Shown here: positions 35,243 to 46,976 of the stretch, piece by piece
How the letters are laid out: every line of letters begins with the position of its first letter
How positions within the stretch are numbered: position 1 is the first letter of the stretch
From: Strobilurus pachycystidiatus
Lineage: Eukaryota; Basidiomycota; Agaricomycetes; Agaricales; Physalacriaceae
Reading direction: 5' to 3'
Assembly: GCA_019915135.1 (NCBI GenBank)
Contig: JAHLMK010000001.1
Span: 5,394,001-5,458,000, forward strand
Length of the DNA: 64,000 nt
Notes under the pieces: model-generated
Seen by the model: only the letters and a program-made list of their open reading frames with translations
Databases searched by the model: none
What the model was told of the DNA's origin: nothing
Position numbers and translations under genes: made by a program

Positions 35243-35758
35243 TGGACCTATATCGGACTTTTTCCCGCCAACCTAGAAATAAAATAAATCCAGCCAGCGG
35301 TCCCATGGAGGATATTTAGAAAGGATTTTGGCGAATTATTTCGGGGAGTCGGGGTGAGGTGTTGGGTGTAACAAGCAGAATGTTTTCCAGACGGATAATC
35401 GGCTATCACTGGACCCGATTGGACCATCATTGGACCAAATTAAATATCTTCCGCGGCACGAATGGTGATGTCTCAGGAACTTAACGCATGCATAGCGGTA
35501 TATTTCACAGCTCTGCGAGTGAGGGTCCGGAGTCGCAGAGGTAAGGCATAACTAATGGATTGAGAAAATATGATCACAGTGTTCGTTGGACTTTTACTGG
35601 ACTAAATGAGATTGGAGGCGAGGGCGGGTACTGATGATCCGGGGAAGAGCGCGCACCAGCTTCTCCCCATACCAGGACTCTATGCTCTTCTTCCGGGGGA
35701 GTAAGCTTGAAGCGCAATCCATGCAGGGAGAACTCTTTGATGCCGAGGTCTACTGGAC
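35243..35758. promoter_or_regulatory. Periodic AYTGGACY array upstream of cargo gene (element A)
   Basis: TGGAC cores at 35243 (with CGGAC at 35254), 35410/35420/35431, 35587/35598 and 35754. Within clusters the spacing is 10-11 bp, and between cluster starts it is 167, 177 and 167 bp. The same arrangement exists in element B. Seen directly; the regulatory role is inferred. Confidence 0.5.
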
Positions 35759-36407
35759 CTTTTCTGTTCATCAGCTTACAGTCCGACTGAGAGCCTAAAT
35801 TTACCTGGAAGACAACAAGTTTGGCCAAAAGATGGAGACAGCGCCAAATTTGGATGGATGGGTATTCCTTGAGCGCTTACAACGAGTCCGCAGTTTTGGA
35901 GGATGGCATGGGTCGGAAGACAGTTACCGACTAAAACAGCCGATCGGTCGCCTTGATGTGACCACAGGCCAGGAACAATCTCATCTCAATCTTATCTCGT
36001 AATTTGAAGGGTCAAAACCCAAAAAGCTTCGTACTCATCGCGGCCCATTGACGAACTGGCTTCAGAGCCGGGAAACTAGCTCTAAAGCCAGTTCCCACTG
36101 GGCTGCAATATATCTGGCAGGAGATACAGCAAACTTTTTTACTTCCATTTCAACTTCACCCGGCTCATATTTTTTATTTAGGTTCACATTGTATTACGGC
36201 TGCTTTGACTTGAGTTGCTTTCCCTCGAAACACTTTGCACACAGGTGCACTTGATTCAGAGGACATCAAGCTGATGAATTGGTAACAAGACGTAATATTA
36301 GACCGACACTTTGACAAAGAAGTACACGACGTTGTAAGAAATACAGCTAAGATAATAAGTCCAAGATAATATTATGATGATGTGGGTACAATGAAACGGA
36401 GCGCCTT

Positions 36408-38325
36408 TCAGAGATGCAACAAAACCCACTCAGCATCGTGAATGGCACAGAGCCATTCGCCAAGTGCCAACACATCGTCGCCGCACGCAACACCCCACCA
36501 GGCCAAGTAGGCAAGGACCGAGTAGTGTCCGTTGACACCGCTCGTACGTAACTTGCCCCAATCGCGCCCATCACAGTCGGGGCGCTGAGCCTCGCGGAAG
36601 GGAGCATCGCCGGCTGCAACTCCTCTCCACTTGGGTTGTACTCCAGCCCACCATGGCCAGAACTGGTCGGCATGCTCACGGAAGGTGAGAGCGGGCCTGT
36701 AGTCTCGAGCGCGCGCGCGCTGAATCCACTCCTGGATGCTGACAGGACGGATCTTGTTCGCCGGAATTGGCTTCCCGTGAGCGTAGTCCTGCTTCTCTTC
36801 GGCTCTGACGTAGACACCCAGAAGACGCGTCCAGTCGCGTCCCAATCCGAAGCTGTCTAGATACACATATGCGTCAACAAGATATGCCGGTTGTGAGGTA
36901 GGAAGAGACGGGAGAGCGGGCTCTCGTATGGGAGAAACTGGAGGCGTCGCAGTGCGCGGGTCACCATTCATCAAGTTGGCGTAGGGGTGCGAGGAGTCGT
37001 TAGGTCCGCACGTCGGAACGAACGAAGCGAGTAGGGCTGGATCGAGGAGGGCAGGATCGATGTTTGGGCAAGGGGTGGCAGCTGTCAAATTCGTGATGTC
37101 TTCGAGAACTTGACGTGTTGCGGGTGGTGGTTGCTTGGCCGTTTGGCGACGAGAAGGATTCGGAGCAGAGCCACCTTGCGTGTGATTCTCTTCATCGTCC
37201 TCATCCTCATCCTCGTCATCTCCGTCTGCGTTGACGGCAGCGGGAGCGGCGCGGCCTCCACGTCCACCTTTCTTCCGCGGCTTCGAGGATTGTCCGGCGC
37301 GTTTGCGTTTCCCAGAAGCGCCAGAAGTCGAAGCGCCAGAGTTCGTATCAGAAGTCGGCAAGCTGTCATCCGGCGTTTCATTGGTAGGCCCAGACGCTGC
37401 TGAGGAACGCTGAGGTGCATTCCATGGATTGTCTTGGCTAACAAACCATGGAAGAGAGGCGGGCATTTCGACGTCGGGGAGGGAGCGCAATCGTTGTTGT
37501 TGTATAGCTAGAGCCGACAGATCAGTGGCTGTGATTGTGAATACAGAGAGAGGAGACTGACACCAGCACGACATGCCAAACTCGCCAAGTGCGGCTTGGA
37601 ACGTCCGATATCGAAGCTTTCCACGATCGCCATCAGCGTCGTGAAACTCCTTTGGGGCTGGAGCCTGGTCTTGCCCAACATTGATGCTTCGAATCCTGTT
37701 AGCTGACACGCAAAATAGGAATGATGATAGCTTACGATATGACATTCACCTGGCCACCCTTGCGCGGCTCTGGTCCCGTCCAAGAGAAGGATATGTTACC
37801 GCCGAGCAGAGTTGACAGACCTTCGAGCAGAGGCTGCAGGTTTCCGGCGAGACCATCAAGAGCACTTGTCAAACTGTTAAAACGAAGTTATGTGACTAAA
37901 TTTGGAACTCACGCTTGTGTTTCGACGGGAGATAAAACCTCCAGGGGACGTTTGGCTGCCTCTTTGCCGGCCGCAACGTCTTTGGCATCATCAAGAGCAC
38001 GCTGACGCCAGTACAACTGCTCCTCCTCCGGGAGTTCTTCCAGGCTAGAGGCGCTGAAGCGAACAACTTCACCTATTCGGCCGCGGCGCGTATCCTTTCC
38101 AGATTCAGCGAATGTGTCATCGAATCCCTCCTTGACGTCCTTGAAGCGCTCGCTGGCCCAGAGCTGAGCGGCAGTACGACCGCGTTTCCGCGTGACTTCA
38201 ACTCCAGCGACCTTGGAGAGCAAGTTCGCCACCGGATCTTTGGAAAGCTGCATCTTCGTCATCTTGTTGATAGGTGTGGCCTTTGACCAACGGGTTTCAT
38301 AATAATTGCGAACGCTGATACGCAT
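36408..38325 (-). CDS. Acidic HMG-like cargo protein, 5' end missing (element A)
   Basis: The preserved part starts after an acceptor at 38315 with VRNYYETRWSKATPINKMTKMQLSKDPVANLLSKVAGV. A segment resembling an HMG-box-like helix bundle follows (RTAAQLWASERFKDVKEGFDD, EEEQLYWRQRALDDAKDVAAGKEAAKRPLEVLSP). Then come FHDADGDRGKLRYRTFQAALGEFGMSCW, a basic/acidic linker, NIDPALLDPALLASFVPTCGPNDSSHPYANL and a conserved C-terminal domain with FREHADQFWPWWAGVQPKWR, GRDWGKLRTSGVNGHYSVLAYLAWWG. Compared with the element B copy, the first exons are absent, and they coincide with the LTR element border. About 530 residues remain. Possibly a chromatin- or DNA-binding accessory protein. Confidence 0.65.
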
Positions 38326-38366
38326 TGTAGAATCCTAGTGCCAGAACCAGGGAATTTTGCGATTCC

Positions 38367-40010
38367 TGTAGGAGTCTATGCCAGGACTTCCAGTCACAGC
38401 ACAACGACCAGAGAGACACACGGAGAAACTACCTTAACGCAGGCAAGTCTCCAGGACTAAGGGATACGCGCCTTTAGGACGCGGTATGATCGACCGATCA
38501 TACTCCTTAACTCCGAATATCATTATCCAAGCGTTGTACTCTTAAAACCAGGAGTTCATTCAACCGTGTCGGTCATGCAACGACAAGTGCCTACCAGAAA
38601 TAGCACTATGGAAAGTACCCAGGCAGGAGATACTCTACCAAGAAGGCTCAAGGAGTTTACTCGTGCTAAGTCAGAACTCGCGCGACCAAGAATAGATCAA
38701 AGGAGAAGATCTCTCTTCCGGGCCATGGCGCCTTCGGAATAGTGATCTCCGCTCCGACGCCCCGCACCAAAGAAAACGGACTTCGATCCGCCGCCGCCGA
38801 TCACTAAAGATAGACCTGGCTAAAAGGCCCGATCATGGACCTTGTACCTCACTGGAACTCACATATTGATGTGGCGTCACTGAGTTGTCAAAAACGAATC
38901 ACCTTCCAAGCGCTAAGGATAAACCCAACCAACGCCTAAAGACACGAAAGAACTCATTAAGGAGTTTTGCCAAGACAAGCGGAACCTCGGGAGACAGAAA
39001 TAGACTTAAGGAAGAGCCAGATCGGTGGTGTGGCGCACTTGGCGCTGACCAAGTGTTCAGTCTTCTCCCGGGTCGGCTGTTTCGAACAGGGATAGCCAAT
39101 CAGGACGCTAGTACAGAATGACTCGACCTCCGAGAGGCCCGACGAGTAGTAAACCCGCTTACAGTACAGAATAGTAGGAATAGTATAAAAGGCCAGAAAG
39201 TGCCAGTAGATAGGTAGCTTAGTGCCCCCACAGTATCCGCTAGTAATACGCAGTCGCTGTAGTGAATCTAACTCGAGTTTCGACTCAACTTACTCTGAAT
39301 TTGAGAGAACCCAAAAGACCTTGAAGGCCCCAAAAAGACCTTAGAACCATTTAGGCGATATCAGGTGTTAGCAAACTCCTTGAAGAACTCATAGGTTCCT
39401 ATCCTCCAAGTCACTAAGACAATACCAAACGACACCACTTGGCGTTAGACCCTTGTGTTCGTTAGAAGGCCGGGTTGCAAGTAGTTCTGCCTTGCAATCA
39501 CGCTCTGTTGTGAAGTATTCGCCTTTGAGGAGTTTAGTTGAGTTTGAACGAGTGTTGTTATCGTCTGAAACACCTTACGGAATCTTTGGTCCCAGTCCAA
39601 GACACTAGAAGTTTGGTTTAAGGACAAGGAAATCGCCTTACTTGGTAGCAGTCCAGTAGCATAAACACCTACGGTAGCGGCCTGCCATAAGACAATCACC
39701 TTGTACAAAAGAACGATCAATAAGAAGGAGCTACATTGCCTCGCGCTGTTTAAGGTCTCCGTACGTTGTGACTTCGGCCTACGACTTTCAGATTATCTTG
39801 TTCGACTTTGTGAATCAATCTCCCTACACCCCCTAAAACTACTCGAACGCAAGTTCGGAATACATCTCTATTGTTCCAATACCAAAAGTACTTGTTCCTT
39901 TGAACAACTACACCAGCCTCGCTCCCACAAGGAGTATTAGTGAGATATAAGGATAGATAGGATAGATTTCATAGTCCCCTTTTAGAGGTCTATTTCGAAC
40001 GTGCATATCA
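38367..40010 (+). repeat. Putative 5' LTR
   Basis: Begins TGT, ends CA, and contains AGTATAAAAGG at about 39181-39191. It is directly followed by TGGAGCCCACCGCGAGG (from 40016), which looks like a primer-binding site because it starts with TGG. No homologous 3' copy was seen, so the limits rest only on these signals. Confidence 0.4.
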
Positions 40011-40579
40011 TATTTTGGAGCCCACCGCGAGGGGGTGATATATTTTGATTTCAACGAAACCTACCAAGGCATCTGCGAAGTCTTAAATTCCAAACAACGA
40101 CCTGGCTGCTAGGAACTCTGAACGTTATACCAACAGTCAGAACCAAGCAAACCCGCCACCACCAAAAGCAAAACCAGTCATTGCAGGATCATCAAGTCCT
40201 ACAAACTCTGGAATAGCAAGTCGGCTTCGAACCAAACGACCTACAGCCGGATCTCTCTTCAACGGAACTCCCCAAGAAGTTGCTGCAGCTCAAAGGCGTT
40301 TAGCGAACCCGTCAACACCAAAGTCCAAAAAGTCGAAACGTGGAACAAAAGTACCACCGACGCCCCAAGCATCTACTAGGAGAAGAGCTACTTCAGATCC
40401 TGAAACACCTTCGCGAGCTACTACCAGCCAAAGGCGATCTTCAGCCTCCGAAATCTCGCCTAGTTCTACGAGCTCCACACCTTTTGGAAGTCCTCTAACT
40501 AGTTTAGAAGACGACGACAGTTTACCACCGATTCCTACGTTTATTAAACTTCGGAACCTCCAACCCACGAACCAACACT

Positions 40580-41941
40580 ATGCCCGCAATGGCTGCCGTT
40601 AGAAAGTTAATCCCTTCTGACGAACTCAGTGATGAGGCAAAAGCAGAAATCAAGGACAAAAAGGTTCCCATACCTTTCTCCAACAACGCCCCCAAATGCA
40701 AAGGCAAAACTGGAGAAGATATTAGGGAATTCTTCGCGACTTGTGACTGGATCTTCGATGTCTCGAACGTCAAGGAACAAGGAACCAAAATGGAGATGGC
40801 TGCCTTCTACGCAGGCCATGAACAGAGGAAACGCTGGCACCGACATGCAGACTATGCAAAAGGTGTTTGGGCAGACTTCAAGGAATCAATTTTAGCCTCC
40901 TACTCGAAGGGTAAGAACAATCCGGAGTATGTCCCTAGCGACCTCAAGGACGCTTTGGAACCTTACATCGCCCGGCCTGTTAATAACAAACAGTATTGGG
41001 AAGCGTTCTCGCGCGAAGTTCTCCATATCCTGGAAGCTTTGATTCAGAGTGGAGAGGTAACCAACAAAGGTGCCATTGAGTATATAAAGTCCTCCCTTAC
41101 GGAAGGAATCTGGCACAATGTCCTAGGAGATCTGAGGCAGGAAGTGTTGAAGACAGCAGTCGCTGGAACTACTCCGACGTATGATTTTACCTTGGATCAA
41201 GTAGCCAAGGCAGTCTCCAATTACTTCCTCACGGACAAATGGGTATCTGGTCCCCCGACCACGAATGCGTTTTCCAGGGACTTAGTCCCTATGCCAACGT
41301 CGCGGGTCAAGACCGAGGAACTGGACGAATACCTGAACCGTATAGCCTCGCTCCAGGACGTTATCCAGAAAGGAGAGAAAGATCGAGAGGAATCTAGAAA
41401 GAATGATCAGAAACTCTTGACGGCAGTCCTGGAGAGTCTGCAGAGGACCAACATTCAAGGTCTGCGTTCACAAGGCTATGTACAAGAAACACCTAGTGTG
41501 TATTTACAAACTCCAATGAATGGCGTTTCGCTTCCGACCAATCTGCCTAACGGGATCTATAAGACTCCGCAAGGTGCGATTCCTCCAGGCAACAAGTTTG
41601 TAGTAAACGATGGAAGATGTTATTTCTGCCGGGATGTGGGGCATATAATCGCCAATTGTCCGGTGAAAGAAATGTGTGAAACCCAAGGTCATATATTCAA
41701 ACCAGGGGGGACAAACATCTACCACTTACAAAATGGACAGCCCATTCAAAGGACCAATGCGAAGCAACCGCTAAGTCCTTGGGAACAGGTACAGAAATAC
41801 CAGCAAGAAAATGCAACCAAGGTCTCCGCGTTCCAATCCCAAGAAGATGAATTCGCGCCGGATCCTTCGGTATATATGCAAATGACTCCCCAGGAAAGCG
41901 AGTTCAGTAGTGAACCATTTTCGGGTTTCGGCAAGGCTTGA
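40580..41941 (+). CDS. Gag-like protein with zinc knuckle
   Basis: 453 residues starting MPAMAAVRKLIPSDELSDEAK. The body has a capsid-like helical region (ATCDWIFDVSNVKEQGTKMEMAAFYAG, WADFKESILASYSKG), a coiled segment (EYLNRIASLQDVIQKGEKDREES), and a zinc knuckle CYFCRDVGHIIANCPV (C-x2-C-x4-H-x4-C). The TGA at 41939-41941 overlaps the ATG of the next frame. An open frame without ATG just upstream (to 40604, another frame) encodes a Ser/Pro/Thr-rich stretch that could be the true N-terminus of Gag if a frameshift occurred there. Confidence 0.8.
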   Translation: MPAMAAVRKLIPSDELSDEAKAEIKDKKVPIPFSNNAPKCKGKTGEDIREFFATCDWIFDVSNVKEQGTKMEMAAFYAGHEQRKRWHRHADYAKGVWADFKESILASYSKGKNNPEYVPSDLKDALEPYIARPVNNKQYWEAFSREVLHILEALIQSGEVTNKGAIEYIKSSLTEGIWHNVLGDLRQEVLKTAVAGTTPTYDFTLDQVAKAVSNYFLTDKWVSGPPTTNAFSRDLVPMPTSRVKTEELDEYLNRIASLQDVIQKGEKDREESRKNDQKLLTAVLESLQRTNIQGLRSQGYVQETPSVYLQTPMNGVSLPTNLPNGIYKTPQGAIPPGNKFVVNDGRCYFCRDVGHIIANCPVKEMCETQGHIFKPGGTNIYHLQNGQPIQRTNAKQPLSPWEQVQKYQQENATKVSAFQSQEDEFAPDPSVYMQMTPQESEFSSEPFSGFGKA

Positions 41942-43116
41942 TGAAGGAAGGGGTGCCTAGTGCACAGACTCCTCCGGAGAGCCAGTTGACTGTTCAAACT
42001 CGACAAAGTAATAAAGATAATCATTCCAAACCGGTTTCAACACCGGAAAAGATAAAAATACCTTGGCCGCGGGACCGGGTCTCCGTGGTAATACCTCCTA
42101 AAGCCCCGGTATCGCCAAAGGTAACCTTCACTAAACCTGAAGTCACCCAAGAAATACCTCCTGTGGATCAGGAAATTCTTGAGGAGATTCTGGCTATGGA
42201 AGAACCTGCGCCTGCAGTGCAGCCTAAGGAAGATTCAACTCTACCTTCGAGTACACCAACGAACCAGAAGACCTTACACCCTCAGCAGAAGGTCAAAAGT
42301 TTCCAACGCCGCAGCTTAGCGGAAGAGTTGCTACACAAGAATCCGAGCTGGAGAGAAGCATGGAAGTTCTTACTTCCGGAAGCTCTCTTAGCAACGAATC
42401 CTCCGTGGCAGCAAAGCATATCGGACTTCATTAGAAAACGAAATGCGCCGGTTTCGGTACTCCAACAGGAAGAATTGACCGAAACGGTACAAGACGACTA
42501 CCAACCGGAGTTATACTCAGTTAACTTACAAGCACGAGACAACTTGCCGATTGGAGGAATTGTAGTTCACGATGCGGTGGAACAGTTCATAAACCTCACT
42601 GGAGGGCAATATACTGGACCATTCCACATGACTACGGGAAACATTGCACCAGAGAACGCTGATCTAAGGACGTTCTGGCCTATGATAAACCGCAACGGAA
42701 AGAAGGAAAGTCTCATTGACGGGGGTTCTCAAATCGCCTCAATCTCGCTGAAAGCTGCGTTGGAACTAGGGGTTTCTTATGATCCCAACTTCAAAATAAC
42801 CATGGAAAGCGCGGATAAAGGACGGACTAGTACACTTGGGTTAGCCCGCAATGTACCCTTCGACTTCGAAGGGATTGTGTACTACCTCCAGTTGCATGTT
42901 CTGGAGGACCCCGCCTATGAAGTCCTATTAGGTAGACCATTCGAGATTGTATCCAATCTGGTAATTACGAACTTGTCCAATGGAAACGCCTTGGGAACTC
43001 TGACAGATAATACCAATGGCAAGAAGTTGACCATACCATCGTACCGACGAGGACAAATACCTAGGCATATGTTACCACCGGGGCAACAGGGTTTTCACCT
43101 GGACTCAAGGAAGTAG
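41941..43116 (+). CDS. Retrotransposon protease region
   Basis: Open frame starting MKEGVPSAQTPPESQLT with a Pro-rich linker, then the retropepsin-like domain: SLIDGGSQIASISLKAALELGVSY with D-G-G in place of the usual D-S/T-G, and YEVLLGRPFEIVSNLVITN near the end (the LLGRP motif). The stop codon TAG is seven codons after a GGGTTTT slip site. The overlapping start (TGATG) suggests expression coupled to Gag termination. Variant D-x-G-S protease motifs occur in basidiomycete gypsy elements I remember, so the enzyme may still be active. Confidence 0.75.
   Translation: MKEGVPSAQTPPESQLTVQTRQSNKDNHSKPVSTPEKIKIPWPRDRVSVVIPPKAPVSPKVTFTKPEVTQEIPPVDQEILEEILAMEEPAPAVQPKEDSTLPSSTPTNQKTLHPQQKVKSFQRRSLAEELLHKNPSWREAWKFLLPEALLATNPPWQQSISDFIRKRNAPVSVLQQEELTETVQDDYQPELYSVNLQARDNLPIGGIVVHDAVEQFINLTGGQYTGPFHMTTGNIAPENADLRTFWPMINRNGKKESLIDGGSQIASISLKAALELGVSYDPNFKITMESADKGRTSTLGLARNVPFDFEGIVYYLQLHVLEDPAYEVLLGRPFEIVSNLVITNLSNGNALGTLTDNTNGKKLTIPSYRRGQIPRHMLPPGQQGFHLDSRK
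43089..43095 (+). promoter_or_regulatory. Possible -1 ribosomal frameshift site
   Basis: GGGTTTT is a perfect X-XXY-YYZ heptamer in the protease frame (G GGT TTT). Slipping by -1 enters the RT frame, which is open from here (GGG TTT TCA ...). The protease frame stops seven codons later. Confidence 0.55.
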
Positions 43117-46100
43117 GAAACGCCTACGGAGAGGCGGTGTTGATCCTGGAAAGATCACCTAATGGTAATGTAGAAATCAAGCAGACATGGGTACCAGGAG
43201 AAAATGAAGCACACTTCCGAGAAGGAGCCTTAACGTCCCTCTACCTGAAGAAATCTCCTGCGTACATAGACAAGGCGGCAAAAAGCCTTAGGAAACAACA
43301 TGCCTTTATGAAAGCCTCTACGGTGCCAGGAACTGTCCCAGCTAGCCTGGTAACGCCTCGGGGTTTATTGAAAGAAATCAACGCAACCAAGGTACAAGGA
43401 TTTCGAAAGGTGTTTAACATAAAGGGAATTGCCGAAGATCAAGAACGAACTAAGTCCCACGCCACAGTAACCATGAATCTCTTCTATGGGGTACCACAGG
43501 AGTTGCACAAATCATTCTCAGGACTTTCAGTGACGCTACCTAAAGATTATGTGACGGAAGCACAGGACAAGTTCCTGGAGCTGGAAAGTCAACGTCCAGT
43601 ACGAGGCGTGTTCGCCGGGAAAAAGTATAAACCGATGGCGCTGAAAACCAAAGCCCATCTGGGGACTCTACCCGAAGAATTCAGGATCAAACGACATATC
43701 AAAGGCGATCCTCTAGCAGGAATGCCTGAACTCAGTCCAGATCCCCCGCCCTTCGTACCAACTGGAAGGTATACTGCGGAAAGACGTGAACAACTACAAG
43801 CGGACCACCCTGGAGATTTTCTGACTTCGGTGGAAAGACGAATTGTAGACCAACTTATGTGTGGACAGAATGCGGGATTCGCCTGGGAGGAAATGGAAAA
43901 AGGACATTTTGACCCAGAGTACTTTCCACCTGTCGATATACCCGTTATTCCACATACTCCGTGGGTGTTAAGAAACATACCTATACCCCCAGGAATCTAC
44001 GATGAAGTCTGTAAGATAATCAAGCACAAACTAGACTCAGGCGTATATGAACCTTCGAACTCTTCATATCGCTCAAGGTGGTTCTGTGTAGTGAAAAAGG
44101 ATGGCAAGAAACTCCGTTTGGTACATAGCTTGGAACCTCTTAACGCGGTAACCATCGCACATTCGGGGTTGCCTCCTGCTACAGAGGAGTTAGCTGAAGC
44201 GTTCGCAGGAAGAGCCTGTGGAGGTACACTGGACTTGTATGTCGGGTACGATGAACGGCTACTGGCCACTGCCTCTCGCGATATGACTACCTTCTCAACA
44301 CCTTACGGTGCTTTACGATTAAAGACTTTACCTATGGGATGGACCAATTCGGTTCCGATATTTCACGACGACGTTACAACCATTCTAATGGATGAAATAC
44401 CGGCGTTCACAAGACCTTACATCGATGATGTACCTGTCCGTGGTCCAGCCACTAGATATGTACAGCCGGATGGAAGTTATGAAACGCTTCCGGGGCATCC
44501 AGAAGTTAGGCGCTTTGTCTGGGAACACCTTCTAAATATGAATCGTATTATACAACGAATGAAATATGCCGGAGGTACCTTTTCTGGACATAAAGCCATC
44601 ATATGTGCGGAAGAAATAGTAGTCGTAGGACATGTCTGCACTTATGAAGGAAGGAAACCGGCAGAAGAAAGAGTTAAGGTGATTTCTGATTGGCCACCTT
44701 GTAAGGCACTGACCGAAGTTAGAGCTTTCCTAGGGACCGCGGGGATCTTCAGGGCCTTCGTGAAAGACTACTCAAAGAAAGCCTTACCTCTTACCCGGTT
44801 GACTAAGGACATAACGAAGTTTCAATGGACGGATATTGAACAAGCTAGTATGGACCTCCTCAAGGAAGCAGTTAGGACTTGTCCGATGCTAAAACCCTTG
44901 AATTACGAATGGTCAACTCCGATCACCTTGTCGGTAGATACTTCTTACCAAGCGGTAGGATATTACCTATCCCAAGTAGATCCGGATGACCCAAAGAAAA
45001 GGTACTATGCCAAGTTCATGTCCTTAACGCTCAACGACCGAGAAGCCAGGTACTCCCAAGCGAAGAGGGAATTGTTTGGTCTGTTCCGGGCATTGTCCGC
45101 GTGTAAGTACTATCTCCTAGGTTGTAGAAAACTAGAGATTGAAACAGATGCTAAGTACATCAAAGGGATGCTGTCGAATATTGACTCCCTAGCCAATGCC
45201 AACCTACAAAGATGGGCAGAGGAGATTTTGATGTACCATTTCAAGCTTATACACGTACCAGGAAAAGTCCATGGTCCAGACGGTCTTAGCCGCCGTCCTG
45301 CTTCGGAGAACGACGAAGTAATACCCAGACCCGCTCAAGGGGATGAGGACGATCGAATCAATAGCTTTGAATATCAAGAACCTGAGGACCTTCCGACCGA
45401 AGACAAACCTCGGGAGTTTGAGACATTCAGATATGATATCGATACTAGGGGAGGCTACAGCCAGGAAATAGCTAGAAGTCCCTTGCCAAAGCATATGAAA
45501 GTATCTAAGGCAATTAGGACCTCCGCGCTAACTGGTATCAAGGACATTGAGGAGTGGATGGAGATCGAGGAGTTCCCTAGCTTAGTAAAGAGTAAGCGAG
45601 AACGCCTTTGGGAAAGTAGGTTGCCAGATCTCCAGCCACACTTGGTCGGGAGTAAAGTCCAGAAGGATGAAGACTTCGAAAGATGGAGTCAGGACTTTTC
45701 AATCAGACACGAGAAACTATATAGGTCTCACTTAGATGGAAATCTCCGCCGTGTACTCCTACCGAAGGAAAGGATTCCGATTTGTAAAGCTATGCATGAC
45801 AGAGCTGGTCATAAAGGTCAGTACTCGGTGCTTCAGCTACTTACCAAACGGTTCTGGTGGCCAGGGATGGAGGTAGACATACGGTGGTATGTGCGATCTT
45901 GCCTTATATGTCAAAAGCGACAGAAACGAAACATAAAGATAGCGCCAACCATCACCTCTACACCTGGGATATTCGAGAGGGCCTACATAGATACCTTCCG
46001 AATGCCCAAGGCCGGGGAACATTCAGCCAAAAAGAAACAACCATCCAAGTGGGCTGGGTTCAACGCTGTTACCGTAGCAAGGTGTGGTCTGACAGGTTGG

Positions 46101-46976
46101 CCAGAAGCCAAAGCTCTCCGAGATGAAACAGCGGAAACACTGGGAGAATGGATCTTTGAGGACATTCTCTGCCGCTGGGGCTGCATCAAGGAGATTGTAA
46201 CGGACAATGGCCCAGCTATCAAGAAAGCCCTTAGACACATAGAGGAGAAATATGGCATCACGGGTATCCTGATTACCGCCTATAACAAACAGGCAAATGG
46301 TAAAGTCGAAAGAGGACATTGGGATATTCGCCAGTCACTCTTTAAGGTGTGTAAAGGAAATCCGGAACATTGGCCGGAGTATCTACACGAAGTCCTATGG
46401 GCAGAACGAATCACTATCAAAAGGAGTATAGGAACTTCTCCCTTCCATGCTGTAACGGGCTGTGAACCTATAATGCCTATGGACCTGGTGGAGATTACCT
46501 GGCTGGTGGACATGCCAGATCACCTTGTATCGCACTCGGATTTGGTTGCACTCCGAGCAAGGCAGTTAATAAAACACAAAGGCGATACGGCAAGGTTAAA
46601 GTCTAAAGTCCTTCTGAACAAGCAGAAGGCAGCGGAGAAGTTCATGGAGGAATTCAACAACAGCATTCCGCGTTATGTATTCGAAACAGGTGAATTAGTG
46701 TTAGTACGAAACACCCGGATTGAAGCCGAAATGAACGCCAAGTTCAAAGAACGCTTTATGGGACCTTTTGCGGTGGTTTCCAGGACATCCGCAGGGAATT
46801 ATGTGGTATGTGAGCTGGATGGCACCATCTGGAGGGATAAGATAGCTCAATTTCGAGTAATCCCCTTCGTAGCCAGAAGGGACCCTATTGCTTTAGGAGA
46901 AACGTTCTTCTCTAGGCTTAGGCGTATCAGTCGCGGAGTCGGAAAAGCGTTGGATATGATTGCGAAAACTACTTAG
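43096..46976 (+). CDS. Reverse transcriptase - RNase H - integrase polyprotein
   Basis: Uninterrupted frame of about 1,290 codons. RT: WFCVVKKDGKKLRLVHSLEPLN, TLDLYVGYDERLL, STPYGALRLKTLPMGWTNSV and the catalytic YIDDVPV (Y-x-D-D). RNase H: LSVDTSYQAVGYYLSQVD, AKRELFGLFRALSACKYYLLG, ETDAKYIKGML. Integrase: H-x3-H-type zinc region HDRAGHKGQYSVLQLL..CLICQKRQ, then the DDE core YIDTFRMP, VTDNGPAIKKAL and NGKVERGHWDIRQSL. A C-terminal GPFAVVSRTSAGNYVVCELDG block follows. There is no ATG at the beginning (first codon GTG if any), consistent with frameshift expression. The RT-RNase H-IN order places it in the Ty3/gypsy (Metaviridae-type) lineage. No stop or frameshift seen. Confidence 0.9.

Larger units (their letters stand above)
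26928..38366 (-). mobile_element. KDZ-type DNA transposon A, far end missing
   Basis: The left end is placed at 26928 because AACCATGGCA and the next 40 bp align with the left end of element B (AACCATTGCA), including two dyads at the same spacing. The 8 bases before it (GGCGAGGC, 26920-26927) are the predicted target duplication. The element carries a CxC2-type KDZ transposase and five cargo genes in the same order as element B. The right part is lost: the last cargo gene lacks its first exon, and the sequence changes to LTR-retrotransposon DNA at about 38367. Assignment to the Kyakuja-Dileera-Zisupton group rests on protein motifs recalled from basidiomycete members. Confidence 0.8.

Noticed and set aside
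35170..35245. Possible tRNA gene on minus (GGTTTCAATCC box B-like)
   Set aside because: No acceptor stem and a poor T-arm; only a short hairpin AAGGC/GCCTT is real.
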